A DNA stretch of 64,000 nucleotides. Source: Phycisphaeraceae bacterium (GTDB taxonomy: Bacteria > Planctomycetota > Phycisphaerae > Phycisphaerales > Phycisphaeraceae). Under the pieces are notes generated by a model, which did no database searches, was not told where the DNA came from, and saw nothing but the letters and a program-made list of their open reading frames with translations. Position numbers and translations under genes: made by a program. Shown piece by piece: positions 36,982-45,232 of this stretch. Position 1 is the first letter of the stretch, and each line of letters begins with the position of its first letter. The stretch is from positions 48,528 to 112,527 of the forward strand of contig JANQSF010000157.1 of the NCBI GenBank assembly GCA_028284155.1, written 5' to 3'.

Positions 36982-37827
36982 GGGCCAAGCGTAGCCCGTG
37001 AGCGACGGCTGTGCGTGGCGTGACGTTGGCGGGTTTCTCTCCCCTTGTTGGCATGGATTTGCTGCTAAGTAACTTGTTAACATTGATTTGCGCCGCCGCG
37101 GCCAAATGTCGCCCTGACAGGTCAATCCGCCTTGGCGGGCCGGAATCGGCGTCCGCGTGTCAGGCCCGACACGGGCCCGACATGGAATCGTGTCAGGGGG
37201 ATGGCGGGCGGTGAATCGGTTGAGCAGGTCGAGTTGGATTGTGTGTGCGGCGTTCATGCACGGGCGTGAAACGACTTGGTTGTGCGCACGTACCCCGTGA
37301 AGCGTGACGTATCACATGATTACGACGACACGTGCAGCGCTCATCAACCGAACGAACGCCGCGCATCTTGTGCGCGCGACCATTGCATTCGTGGCATTCG
37401 GCAATGCGCGCAATGCACCTTGCCCAAGAACAGTATTGTCAGCCCCGACTTCACCAGATCGAGTCCGTTCCTGTTCAAACTGTAGAAGTCCATCACGTCA
37501 AGCGAAACATGTAGATCGGCGGCAGGCGGTGCCCTGCCGGGCGGGCCTGCTCAAGCGCCGCAGGGACTTGTGGTTGCGCTTCAATGGAACGGCTTCGCCG
37601 TGAAGACCACATGAGTTGGAGGACGCTCGCCGCCGCTCCCCCAAACCCCCGAGGCTCCCCCGCGGAAGTCGGGGCATCGGCCGAGCCGTTGACGTGTACG
37701 TCATTTTGCTGGTCATCGAGGCCGATGCGCACTTGTTACCAGGCGCGCAGTCCGAGCCACTCTGGCGATTGAAGAGGCCCGCACGGCGAGTGCATCGCCG
37801 CCTGGATCGTCTCAGCCACTGCGCAGA
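36982..37827. other. Long stretch without a supported gene; contains repeat copy B
   Basis: The 846 bp between the rsmB-like and deaminase genes hold no convincing gene. Several open frames of 60-100 residues lack ribosome-binding sites and known motifs. Lower-GC stretches near 37040-37100 and 37320-37500 alternate with the dispersed repeat at 37526-37798. A region of similar base words, GGCCCGACA, near 37150-37190 suggests degraded repeats. Confidence 0.5.
37526..37798 (-). repeat. Dispersed mosaic repeat, copy B (273 bp, inverted)
   Basis: This is the reverse complement of copy A at 3561-3910. The first 45 bp and last 155 bp match closely; the GC-rich middle block of copy A is missing. It ends about 30 bp from the stop codon of the deaminase gene. 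Confidence 0.8.
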
Positions 37828-38322
37828 TCAATACGCCACGCCACCACGCTTTTGCCACAACTCGAACAACGCCACCGCTTCGTCGCGCATGACGTCGGCG
37901 ATCAACTCGACCCTCGCGCCGCCCTCGCGTTTCATGGTCGTGTTGCTGATGGTCAGTTCGTTGAAGCCGAAACGCTGCGCGTCTTCGATGCGGGCGGCGT
38001 AGACGATGCGGTCGATCCTTGCCCAGTGGATGGCGGTGAAACACATTGGGCACGGCTCGGTGGTGGTGTAGATCGTCGCCCCCGGAAGATGAATGCTCTT
38101 GGCCGAGCGACAGGCGTCACGGATGGCCATGACCTCGGCGTGGGCGGTGGCGTCGGTGTTGAGGCGGACGTGGTTGTGTGTGTCGGCCAAAATGTTGGGT
38201 TTGTCGTTTTCGATGCGCACGATGCACGCGCCGAAAGGCGACTGGCCGCGTTCGATGCCGCGGCGGCAGGCGGCCAATGCGCGTTGCATGTGGGGGGTGT
38301 GGGTGTCGGGGGTGTCTGTCAT
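37828..38322 (-). CDS. Nucleoside/guanine deaminase of the cytidine deaminase fold
   Basis: A 164-residue protein with the zinc-binding and catalytic motifs HAE (His61, Glu63) and PCPMC (Cys91, Cys94). The spacing and the TTEPCPMCFTAIHWARI context match guanine deaminase (GuaD) and related purine deaminases rather than tRNA-specific TadA, which has a shorter C-terminus. It likely converts guanine to xanthine or deaminates a nucleoside in the cytoplasm. The substrate is inferred from the motif context only. Confidence 0.88.
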   Translation of the reverse strand: MTDTPDTHTPHMQRALAACRRGIERGQSPFGACIVRIENDKPNILADTHNHVRLNTDATAHAEVMAIRDACRSAKSIHLPGATIYTTTEPCPMCFTAIHWARIDRIVYAARIEDAQRFGFNELTISNTTMKREGGARVELIADVMRDEAVALFELWQKRGGVAY

Positions 38323-38376
38323 GGGTGAGTTGTGGTGAGATGAGGGTGAATCGCGCTAAGCCGCAAGCGGCTGGGA

Positions 38377-40518
38377 TTAAGTGATGCGGCGTTTGAGCAG
38401 CCAATGTAACTCTGGCGCGCGGAGGACGCGGGCGCCGATTGCGAACACGACGATGCCCAGACCGACCATAACGCACAGTTGCACCAGTGCATTTGTCCAC
38501 GTGCCTTCCGCGACGTCAAACACGAACAGCATCGGCAGGATCGCGCCGGCCATGACGGCTGACAGCAGGGCGGTCTTGCCCCACGACCGCCAAACGTCGC
38601 CGTCGAGCACGTCGTCGCTGTGCTTGCGGAACGCGTAGAGCAAAAACACGACCTGCCCGGTGGCGCTGACGGCTGACGACCACGCCAGGCCGGCCGCGCC
38701 CATCGGCCAAACGAGCACGCAGTTCAGGCTGAAGTTGAGCACGACCATGACGAGGCTGATCTTCAACGGCGTCCTGGCGTCGTTGACGGCGTAGAACGCG
38801 CGGGTCAGCACGTGCGTCATCGAGTACGCCCAGACGACCGATGCGTAACCGATGAGGATCCACGCGACGCGCATCGCGTCGTCGGTGTCGAACCGTCCGC
38901 GTTCGTAGATGACGCGCGCCAACGGGATGCGCACCAGGATCAGCCCAACGCTGGCCGGCAACCCGATGAACACGGTCAACCGCAAACCGTTCCGCAACGT
39001 GTCCCCCAGCCGCTTGCGGCTTAGCGCGACGTCGTCCCCACTACCCGCGCGGGCCAGCGCCGGAAATATCGCCGTCGCGATCGCGATCCCGAATACGCCC
39101 AACGGGAACTGATAAAGCCGCTGCGCCCATTGCAATGCCGCGACGCCGCCGGTCTGGATCGGGTGCGCGACCTGGTGGCCGAACAGCGTGAGCATGTCCG
39201 GCCCGCCCTCTTTCGGCGACAGGGCGAAGGCGATGACGCTGTCGAGGAAGACGTTGATCTGAAACGCGGCCAGCCCGATGACCATCGGGATCATGACGAC
39301 GATCATGGCGCGAAACGCGGGCCAGGCGGCGCGTAGTTCGGTCGTCAACCGTTCGACGCGCAGCACAGCCAATACCTGCCAAGCCAACTGCGCGACGCCG
39401 GCGACGAGGATGCCGAAGCCGACTACGAACACGGTTTCGTGCGGCGTGCCGTCGCCGAACACGGCGCGCGAGCCGAGCAGCGCGGCCGCGATGATGAACA
39501 GGTTGAGCAGGATCGGCGCGGCCGCGGGCGGGCCGAACCGTCCGTGCACGTGCAGCATGCCGCCGAACAACGCGACGAGACAGACCAGCGGCATGTACGG
39601 CAGCAGGACGATGCTCAGCCGCAACGCCAGGTGCGTGTCGGGCGACCAATCGATGTTGGAGAGCAGGGCGATGAGGATGGCTTCGCCGACGAGCGTGACG
39701 ATGGTCAGCGCGACAGCAAACACGGCGACGCTGAGTGACGCGAGCCGACGCGCATTGAGTTGATCGGCGCGGAGCAGTCTTGTGTAGGCTGGGACGAACG
39801 CGGCGGTCAGCGCGCCCTCGCCGAACAGTCGGCGGAACAGGTTGGGCAGGAGGAAGCCGATGAAGAACGCGTCGGCCACGCTGGACAGGCCGAACGCCGC
39901 GGCGAGGACGGCGTCGCGCACGAGTCCGGTGATGCGCGAGACGACGGTGAGCAGGCTGATGGTGACGGCGTGTTTGACGAATTGGGGTTCGTTGTGGTCT
40001 TCGGGTGATTCGGATTCGGACGCGTGGTCTTGTGTGGGGTTGGGGCTTAGTTCATCGGTTGTGCGGGCAGACTGAAGTCTGCCCGCCTTGGGGGAGGTCG
40101 TTTGGTGTGCCAGGAATGCGGTGACGGGCAGGGCGATGGCGACGCCGACCCAGTTTGCGAACAGGTCGGCCCATGATCGCGTGCGTTCGGGGAGCCAGCC
40201 TTGTGTGTACTCGTCGAGGGGCGCGTAGATTGCGGCGATCGCGGCGGCGAGCAGGCAGACTTTGAATCCCGCGCTCGTCTTGGTGCTGTCGTTCACACGT
40301 CGTCGCGCGGCGAGCGCCGCCCAGATCAATACAGTCAGCACGGCGAACGCGGCGGCGTGGACCAGTTTGTCCAGGTGCAGCCCGCCGCCGTCCTCGCCCG
40401 ATCCCGTGTGAAGTTTGAGTCTGGGCAGGTGCGTGCCGGTCGCCAGCGCGAGCCAGTAGATCGCCAGCGCGGGTCGCGCCCATCGTCGCCAGCGGGGTTC
40501 AGGTGGCTCGGCTGTCAC
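38377..40518 (-). CDS. murJ: VanZ-like domain fused to MurJ lipid II flippase
   Basis: A 713-residue integral membrane protein started at a GTG at 40518. Residues 1-135 carry four membrane segments with a PLDEYTQGWLPERTRSWADLFAN motif of the VanZ family. A short acidic linker (about 136-178) follows, with an in-frame REP-like palindrome (40063-40086). From residue 180 it is a complete MurJ/MviN: VSRITGLVRDAVLAAAFG, then ADAFFIGFLLPNLFRRLFGEG, and 13-14 helices. MurJ flips lipid II across the membrane in peptidoglycan synthesis. A VanZ-MurJ fusion is unusual. No start codon for a separate murJ is found near the junction. parA lies 6 bp upstream, on the same strand. Confidence 0.92.
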   Translation of the reverse strand: MTAEPPEPRWRRWARPALAIYWLALATGTHLPRLKLHTGSGEDGGGLHLDKLVHAAAFAVLTVLIWAALAARRRVNDSTKTSAGFKVCLLAAAIAAIYAPLDEYTQGWLPERTRSWADLFANWVGVAIALPVTAFLAHQTTSPKAGRLQSARTTDELSPNPTQDHASESESPEDHNEPQFVKHAVTISLLTVVSRITGLVRDAVLAAAFGLSSVADAFFIGFLLPNLFRRLFGEGALTAAFVPAYTRLLRADQLNARRLASLSVAVFAVALTIVTLVGEAILIALLSNIDWSPDTHLALRLSIVLLPYMPLVCLVALFGGMLHVHGRFGPPAAAPILLNLFIIAAALLGSRAVFGDGTPHETVFVVGFGILVAGVAQLAWQVLAVLRVERLTTELRAAWPAFRAMIVVMIPMVIGLAAFQINVFLDSVIAFALSPKEGGPDMLTLFGHQVAHPIQTGGVAALQWAQRLYQFPLGVFGIAIATAIFPALARAGSGDDVALSRKRLGDTLRNGLRLTVFIGLPASVGLILVRIPLARVIYERGRFDTDDAMRVAWILIGYASVVWAYSMTHVLTRAFYAVNDARTPLKISLVMVVLNFSLNCVLVWPMGAAGLAWSSAVSATGQVVFLLYAFRKHSDDVLDGDVWRSWGKTALLSAVMAGAILPMLFVFDVAEGTWTNALVQLCVMVGLGIVVFAIGARVLRAPELHWLLKRRIT
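40063..40086. repeat. REP-like perfect palindrome inside the murJ fusion linker
   Basis: GCGGGCAGACT-GA-AGTCTGCCCGC is a perfect 24-bp palindrome. It is read in frame as AGRLQSAR in the linker between the VanZ and MurJ parts, so no stop is introduced on that strand. Confidence 0.88.
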
Positions 40519-40524
40519 CAGCGA

Positions 40525-41463
40525 TCAACCCGCCGAGGTCACACGTGTGGCGTCGAGCGCGCGGGCCAGGGCTTCGTAGTCTTCTGCCCCGGCGCAGCTC
40601 GGCGCGTAGTCGAAGATGGGTTGGCCGAAGCTCGGGCATTCAGCCAGCTTGATGTTGCGGCGCACGGTCGGCTTCAGCACGCGCGCGTCGCGCCACGGCA
40701 CGTCGGCTAGTCGCGCCGACTCAAGGAACGCTTCGAGGTCGGCTGACACCTCGGTCGCCAGGATCGTCTGTGCGTTGTGCATGCAAAGCACCATGCCCGT
40801 CACCGTCAGGTCGGGGTTGAACGCGCCACGGATGAGCTGCACGGTTTCCAGCAGCTTGCTCAAGCCTTGCAAAGACAGGAAGTGCGACTGCATCGGCACG
40901 ACCACCTCGTCGGCGAACGTCAACGCGTTGACGGTGAGCAGCCCGAGGCTTGGCGGGCAGTCGAGCATGACGTAGTCAAACCCGGCGATCTTGTCGTCCG
41001 CCAACTTGTGCTCGAGCACGCGCTGCGCTCGGCCGTCGATCAGCTTCGGCGCCAGTTCCGCCTCCGCGCCCGCCAGGCTGACCTGGGCCGGCACGACCCA
41101 CAGGTTCTTGCCCACCTTGTGCGTCACGTCGTCCAGCGGCGTGCGGTCGTCCGTCAGCAGGTCGTACACGCTGGCGTCCAGGTCGTCCGGCTCGATGCCC
41201 AGGTGCAGCGTCAAGTGGGCTTGCGGGTCCAGGTCGATCAGCAGCACACGCTGCCCCAGCCGGGCCAGCCCCGCGCCGAGGTTGACCGTCGTGGTCGTCT
41301 TACCCACGCCGCCCTTCTGGTTCATGAAAGCGATCGCGCGTCGCGGGTCGGCGTTCCCCGGCCGCGCAGCCGGCAGGACGCCCGAGGGTGCGGGTGTGTC
41401 GTTCGTGACCGCGGGGTCGGGCAGGTCGACGGACGTGGGGTGCGCAGCGGTTTGCGTGGTCAT
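40525..41463 (-). CDS. parA: ParA/Soj-type ATPase without a ParB partner
   Basis: A 312-residue protein with a 40-residue Pro/Thr-rich N-terminal extension and the deviant Walker A KGGVGKTTTT at residues 50-59. The signature DLDPQAHLTLHLG, the switch motif DCPPSLGLLTVNAL and the C-terminal helix are as in chromosome-partition ParA. It is probably a membrane- or DNA-associated ATPase for chromosome or cargo positioning. No parB and no parS motif was seen. GGAGG lies 8 nt before the ATG at 41463. It is just upstream of the murJ fusion, so the two may be co-transcribed. Confidence 0.92.
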   Translation of the reverse strand: MTTQTAAHPTSVDLPDPAVTNDTPAPSGVLPAARPGNADPRRAIAFMNQKGGVGKTTTTVNLGAGLARLGQRVLLIDLDPQAHLTLHLGIEPDDLDASVYDLLTDDRTPLDDVTHKVGKNLWVVPAQVSLAGAEAELAPKLIDGRAQRVLEHKLADDKIAGFDYVMLDCPPSLGLLTVNALTFADEVVVPMQSHFLSLQGLSKLLETVQLIRGAFNPDLTVTGMVLCMHNAQTILATEVSADLEAFLESARLADVPWRDARVLKPTVRRNIKLAECPSFGQPIFDYAPSCAGAEDYEALARALDATRVTSAG

Positions 41464-41643
41464 GTTTGACGCCTCCATGCGTCGGGTGGGACGGTCCTTG
41501 TCAGGCCAACGGGGCTCGGGGCAGGCGCAGGTCGCCGCCCAGCCCGCCTTGGATGATATCGACTCGGCTGGAAGGCTGACGCCAGCAGGAGACATTTTTT
41601 GGGTTCTTAACGCATTTGCGCGTGCAAGGTCCAGCGTCGACTG

Positions 41644-41830
41644 AAGGCACTGAGGTACAAAGGCACGGGGGCACGGAGGGGTTGTTCATCGGGCGTCGTG
41701 TTTGGCCGCGAGCCCACAGGGCCGCTTGTCGTCGAAGCCGTGATGCCTTGCGACCCTGTGGGGACGTTGTCAAAGGACATACTCAGTCAGCCACCCTCCG
41801 TGCCTGCGTGCCTTCGTGTCTTGGTGCCTT
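41644..41830. repeat. Inverted arrays of the AAGGCAC word
   Basis: Arms at 41644-41680 and 41794-41830 match as reverse complements at 30 of 37 positions. Each holds three or four AAGGCAC words at about 9-bp period, and a small inner inverted repeat (CCACAGGG with CCCTGTGG) lies between. It fills most of the 627-bp gap 41464-42089, which shows no gene. Confidence 0.7.
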
Positions 41831-42089
41831 TTTCACCGTTTGTTCCCCTAGTCCCGCAAACGACCATGATTACCTGGGCGGCCGACGCAACACGGATGGC
41901 CGTGGCGGCGTCGGTAGGCCGATTGTGTCCGAGGCGGCTTGAAATTGCGGCCGATCCGTGACAGGCCGCCGCAATAATCCACACCGGCCCGCGTTGGATG
42001 CATGGATGGCTGATGCGGGGCCTGAACCTTCCCGGCTGGGCGTGTGCCCGCCGCCCGTTAGTCAGCCGACCGGACCCGAGAGGACCACC

Positions 42090-42467
42090 ATGAATCGACT
42101 CATCGTGACCGTGCTTGCCCTGACGTTCGCCCTCAGCAGCGCCGCCCTGGCCGCCCCCGATGGCGAGAAGAAACGGAAGGGCGACGGCGAGCGCAAGCGC
42201 CCCAGCGCCGAGGCGTTCTTCAAGCGGATCGACAAGAACAACGACGGCAAGATCACCAAGGACGAGTTCGGCACGCGCGCCAAGACCGACCAGCAAAAAG
42301 AACGCGCCGCCAAGGCCTTCGCCAAGATCGACGCCGACAACAGCGGCGACATCAGCCTCGAAGAGTTCAAGACGGCCATGGAAAAACGCCGCGAAGCCGG
42401 CAAGGGCCGACCCGGCAAAGGCAAGCCCGGCAAGGGCAAAGGCAAGAAGCCGACCGACGACAGCTAA
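42090..42467 (+). CDS. Exported EF-hand protein
   Basis: A 125-residue protein. A signal peptide is at residues 1-21 (cleavage near ALA-A). The first EF-hand loop DKNNDGKITKDE spans residues 48-59 and the second, DADNSGDISLEE, residues 81-92; both have the full set of calcium ligands. A Lys/Gly/Pro-rich tail ends the protein. The start is fixed by GAGAGGA about 8 nt before the ATG. A clear terminator lies 40 bp after the stop. Planctomycetota encode many such exported calcium-binding proteins of unknown role. Confidence 0.9.
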   Translation: MNRLIVTVLALTFALSSAALAAPDGEKKRKGDGERKRPSAEAFFKRIDKNNDGKITKDEFGTRAKTDQQKERAAKAFAKIDADNSGDISLEEFKTAMEKRREAGKGRPGKGKPGKGKGKKPTDDS

Positions 42468-42506
42468 ACCGTTTCGCATCGACAGATCCAGAGAATCAGA
42501 GAACAA

Positions 42507-42533
42507 AAGCCCCCGGCCCGTCCGGGGGTTTTT
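42507..42533 (+). terminator. Intrinsic terminator after the EF-hand gene
   Basis: A strong stem, CCCCCGG with CCGGGGG (42510-42528, five-base loop), is followed at once by five T (42529-42533). Confidence 0.85.
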
Positions 42534-42620
42534 CATGCGCAGACCGCGTCATGGCGCATGGTGTTGCCGGCAGGGCGCTTTCAATGAGAACTCACGCAGA
42601 CGAGGGGCGTACGAATCTCC

Positions 42621-42986
42621 GTGTGGTTCTGCTTGGCCATCCCGGTCCTCGGCGTGCTGACGGTTGTCGGCTGGTACGTCGAACGGTTCTGGCGGCGAAG
42701 GTACATCGCGAAGCTGGTGACGGGCAGCCCCGATGTCGCCGCCCTGCGCGCGTTTTATGCGTCCGTCGACCCCGCCTACGAGTACATGCCAGTCGATGTG
42801 CAGAAGCACCGCTTCGCGCAGTGGTTGGCCCATGGTGAAATGAGTGACAAGGTTCGGCACTGTCTCGAGTGCGGTTACAGCCTGATCGGCCTGGTGTCGG
42901 ACGCCTGCCCCGAGTGCGGTTGGCAGATCCCGCCGGCCTTCCTTGATGTGCTCCGCAAGCAAAAGCCCACCCGCGACGGTGAATGA
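42621..42986 (+). CDS. Membrane-anchored zinc-ribbon protein
   Basis: A 121-residue protein with one N-terminal membrane helix (residues 2-20), a charged middle, and a Cys-X2-Cys ... Cys-X2-Cys zinc ribbon at Cys81, 84, 96 and 99 with the Gly-Tyr context (CGYSLIGL and CPECGW) that recurs in Phycisphaerae. The start is a GTG at 42621 with a GAGGGG block some 14 nt upstream, so the exact start is uncertain. Its function is unknown. Confidence 0.72.
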   Translation: MWFCLAIPVLGVLTVVGWYVERFWRRRYIAKLVTGSPDVAALRAFYASVDPAYEYMPVDVQKHRFAQWLAHGEMSDKVRHCLECGYSLIGLVSDACPECGWQIPPAFLDVLRKQKPTRDGE

Positions 42987-42990
42987 ACAA

Positions 42991-43021
42991 GGTAGGGTCG
43001 GCACCGCCCACCACGGAGCAC
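42991..43021. repeat. Decayed GTAG-type REP (GGGTGGGC family)
   Basis: GGTAGGGTCGGCACCGCCCA and the next bases resemble one arm of the 47237-47308 element with two changes. A weak right arm may follow near 43035-43045 but is mostly lost. Confidence 0.55.
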
Positions 43022-43177
43022 GGCAATGAAACCGTGAACAAAGTATGGCACGCCAAATTGCAATGCTTGGATGGATGACGCTCTAGACAATTGGCATCGT
43101 CGGGCGTCTAACCATGTAGAGGTAAGCCCTGCCTTCACCAGCGCACAATCAGCCCAATCAGCCCAAGGAGCCCCAGC

Positions 43178-43636
43178 ATGCACTCACGAATCGCCATCAG
43201 CGTCTGGGCCGTCATCGTTCTGGTCGCGGCGGTCACGGCGTTCGGCTGCGAACAACCCGCGCCGTCCGACGGGCAGGACAAAGCCGCGGCCGATCCGAGC
43301 GCCGCCCGACACGCCAAGGCCATGACCAACGCCGACATCCGCTGGGACGGTCAAACGCTTGGCCTGACCGCGCAGGTCAAGGGCGAGCCGGCCCGCAAGC
43401 TCCTGAAGATCGGCCAACCCGCCACGGACGCACTGCGGGCTTCACTCGACGACGCTAACAAGTTCGCCGCCGCGCACGTCGTCCTGACCCGCATCCACAT
43501 CGAGTCGCCGCGCATCACGGCCGGCGAGTGGAACGGCCTGAGGGTCAAGCTGCTGGCTGACGGAACGACGCAGATCGATCCCGCCCAACGCGCGGCGTTG
43601 AAAAAGTATTGGCACAGCCAATTGGCTGACGGTTGA
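43178..43636 (+). CDS. Small putative lipoprotein
   Basis: A 152-residue protein whose N-terminus is a lipoprotein-like signal ending AFGC at Cys24. The rest is a mixed alpha/beta sequence with no known motif; its central part (LLKIGQPATDALRASLDD) resembles HEAT-like helices. AAGGAG lies about 9 nt before the ATG. Anchoring to the membrane by a lipid is inferred from the lipobox, which is slightly off consensus. Its last 15 bp are duplicated beyond the next palindromic element. Confidence 0.75.
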   Translation: MHSRIAISVWAVIVLVAAVTAFGCEQPAPSDGQDKAAADPSAARHAKAMTNADIRWDGQTLGLTAQVKGEPARKLLKIGQPATDALRASLDDANKFAAAHVVLTRIHIESPRITAGEWNGLRVKLLADGTTQIDPAQRAALKKYWHSQLADG

Positions 43637-43652
43637 TGTGGTCGGTCAGCGC

Positions 43653-43722
43653 GTAGGTCCGGGCCTGCCCGGACACGTTTGGCCTTGCTCGCCCCGCTTT
43701 GTTCGGACAGTCCCGAACCTAC
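43653..43722. repeat. GTAG-type REPIN, GTAGGTCCGGGC family, copy 1
   Basis: Inverted arms of about 23 bp beginning GTAGGTCC and ending in CCTAC, each a small palindrome, enclose a loop like that of the other family members. The right arm has several changes. It lies between convergent genes and is flanked by a 30-bp direct duplication (43623-43652 and 43727-43756). Confidence 0.88.
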
Positions 43723-43749
43723 GAACTGGCTGACGGTTGAAACAAACGG

Positions 43750-44421
43750 TCAGCGCTCTTGCGGCGCGGGCAACGCGTATTCCCGTTTCGCACCGTCCTC
43801 GCCGACCTGCCACACCCAGTCAGCCAACACGTCGACACACGTCAGCCAACCGTGCGTGTCCACGCAGACGGTGTGCCCCAGGTTGGCAGGCCGACCGGAC
43901 TCCTGCGGCGTGTGACCGCACACCACGACCTTGCCCGACCGGTGCGGCTGCGCAAGCGACAGCGGCCGCCAGTGCAGCGTGTAACGGTCCTGTTGATCGA
44001 GGTCTTCGTCAGGATCGACGTGCGCGTGAACAAACAGGTGCGTGTCGGTTTCGTGATAGTCAGACAGTGCTTCGAGCAACGCCCAATGCCGGGAGGGGAC
44101 GTTTTCCAACGAGTCATCGGGATAGGAGGCGAGCGTGGCGTCGCCGCCGAGGTTCTTCCATACCTCCAACTCGTCAGGCTCACCCCGCGACGCCAACATC
44201 AACTGGTCGTGATTGCCCCGAATGGCGACGAGCCGCAATCGCGTTTGCAACTCACACAGCCGGTCCAACACACCCGCGCTGTCGAGCCCACGATCAACGT
44301 AATCGCCGAGTGTGACGACAAGGTCGTCACGTGTCGGCCCGACGAACTCGATCAGCCGATCGAACGCACGCAGGTCGCCGTGAATGTCGCCGATGGCGAG
44401 GTGACGCATTCGCTTGATCAT
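43750..44421 (-). CDS. Calcineurin-type Ser/Thr protein phosphatase (PPP family)
   Basis: A 223-residue protein with the metallophosphatase motifs GDIHGD (residues 11-16), GDYVDRG (39-45), GNHD (69-72) and a later CGHTP, all ligands of a two-metal centre. Its size matches bacterial PrpA/PrpB and diadenosine-tetraphosphatase-like enzymes. It likely removes phosphate from proteins or from a small diphosphorylated molecule in the cytoplasm; the substrate is not known. The chosen ATG at 44421 is five residues before the first motif, with another at 44409. Confidence 0.9.
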   Translation of the reverse strand: MIKRMRHLAIGDIHGDLRAFDRLIEFVGPTRDDLVVTLGDYVDRGLDSAGVLDRLCELQTRLRLVAIRGNHDQLMLASRGEPDELEVWKNLGGDATLASYPDDSLENVPSRHWALLEALSDYHETDTHLFVHAHVDPDEDLDQQDRYTLHWRPLSLAQPHRSGKVVVCGHTPQESGRPANLGHTVCVDTHGWLTCVDVLADWVWQVGEDGAKREYALPAPQER

Positions 44422-44480
44422 CCCAGTCGCGTGTTGATTGCGTTTATGCCGTGAATGCAACCTGTCACCGCGCGATGATA

Positions 44481-45179
44481 CTATCGGCCGCGTTTCCACC
44501 AGTCGGCCGAGTCGTGCGCTTCCCAATCCTGCTGTTCGTGATCAAACGTTTGGCCGACCATCTGCGCGTAGTACGACACGGGGCGAAGAAAGCTGACGAT
44601 GATGCCAAGCCCGTCGTTGGGATGTTTTTGATCGCGCGTGTGCACCGAGTACGGAATCAGGTTCATGATGGCTTGCGACGCGGCCGCCAGCGCCAGGCTT
44701 TGCCACGCAATCAGTCCGTAGTCCCTTGATATGGAAAACATTCGCTCCGGGCCGATCCACAACAGAACGCCCCCGGCGACGATCAACTCAACGCCCGGCC
44801 CGGCGAAGTAGATCAACGCGTTCTCAAACCGCGGGTAGCGCAGCCGGGTCGGCACGGATGTCACATACCCGGCGACAGGTACGAGGCGAACGGTCACACT
44901 CGCCGACCCGAGTCGGAAGCGGATCAGGGGTTTGCCGATCCCAATCTCGACCTGCCCGACATGCCAACCCAACAGCCACGCGACAACCGCGTGGCCCGCC
45001 TCGTGCAGCACGAGCAACGGCATCCAGAACACGAACACGAGCAACGCGGTCAGTTTGCCGGGCGTGTAGTCGTGCACCACTTCCGCGATGAACAGCGCGA
45101 AGACGACCACGAAGAAGCCGAAGTAGATCGCCCGCTCAGACGGACTCGCCGGTTCGTGATCGGGCGCCGGGTCGTACAT
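44481..45179 (-). CDS. M50-type intramembrane metalloprotease
   Basis: A 232-residue protein with several membrane helices. The HEAGH zinc motif is at residues 59-63 within a helix and the distal metal ligand is in a NDGLG motif near residue 189, the plan of site-2 proteases (M50). It probably cuts a membrane-bound regulator or other helix. It has no PDZ domain. It lies between the phosphatase and an APH-family kinase on the same strand; whether they share a transcript is unclear. Confidence 0.85.
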   Translation of the reverse strand: MYDPAPDHEPASPSERAIYFGFFVVVFALFIAEVVHDYTPGKLTALLVFVFWMPLLVLHEAGHAVVAWLLGWHVGQVEIGIGKPLIRFRLGSASVTVRLVPVAGYVTSVPTRLRYPRFENALIYFAGPGVELIVAGGVLLWIGPERMFSISRDYGLIAWQSLALAAASQAIMNLIPYSVHTRDQKHPNDGLGIIVSFLRPVSYYAQMVGQTFDHEQQDWEAHDSADWWKRGR

Positions 45180-45232
45180 GAGTCTGTCGATAGCGAGTCA
45201 GTTGAATTGAAAGCGAGAAATACCAGTCGAGG

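Noticed and set aside
37276..37603. Two small overlapping plus-strand frames in the long gap
   Set aside because: Cys- or Arg-rich, no ribosome-binding site, and one crosses into the dispersed repeat.
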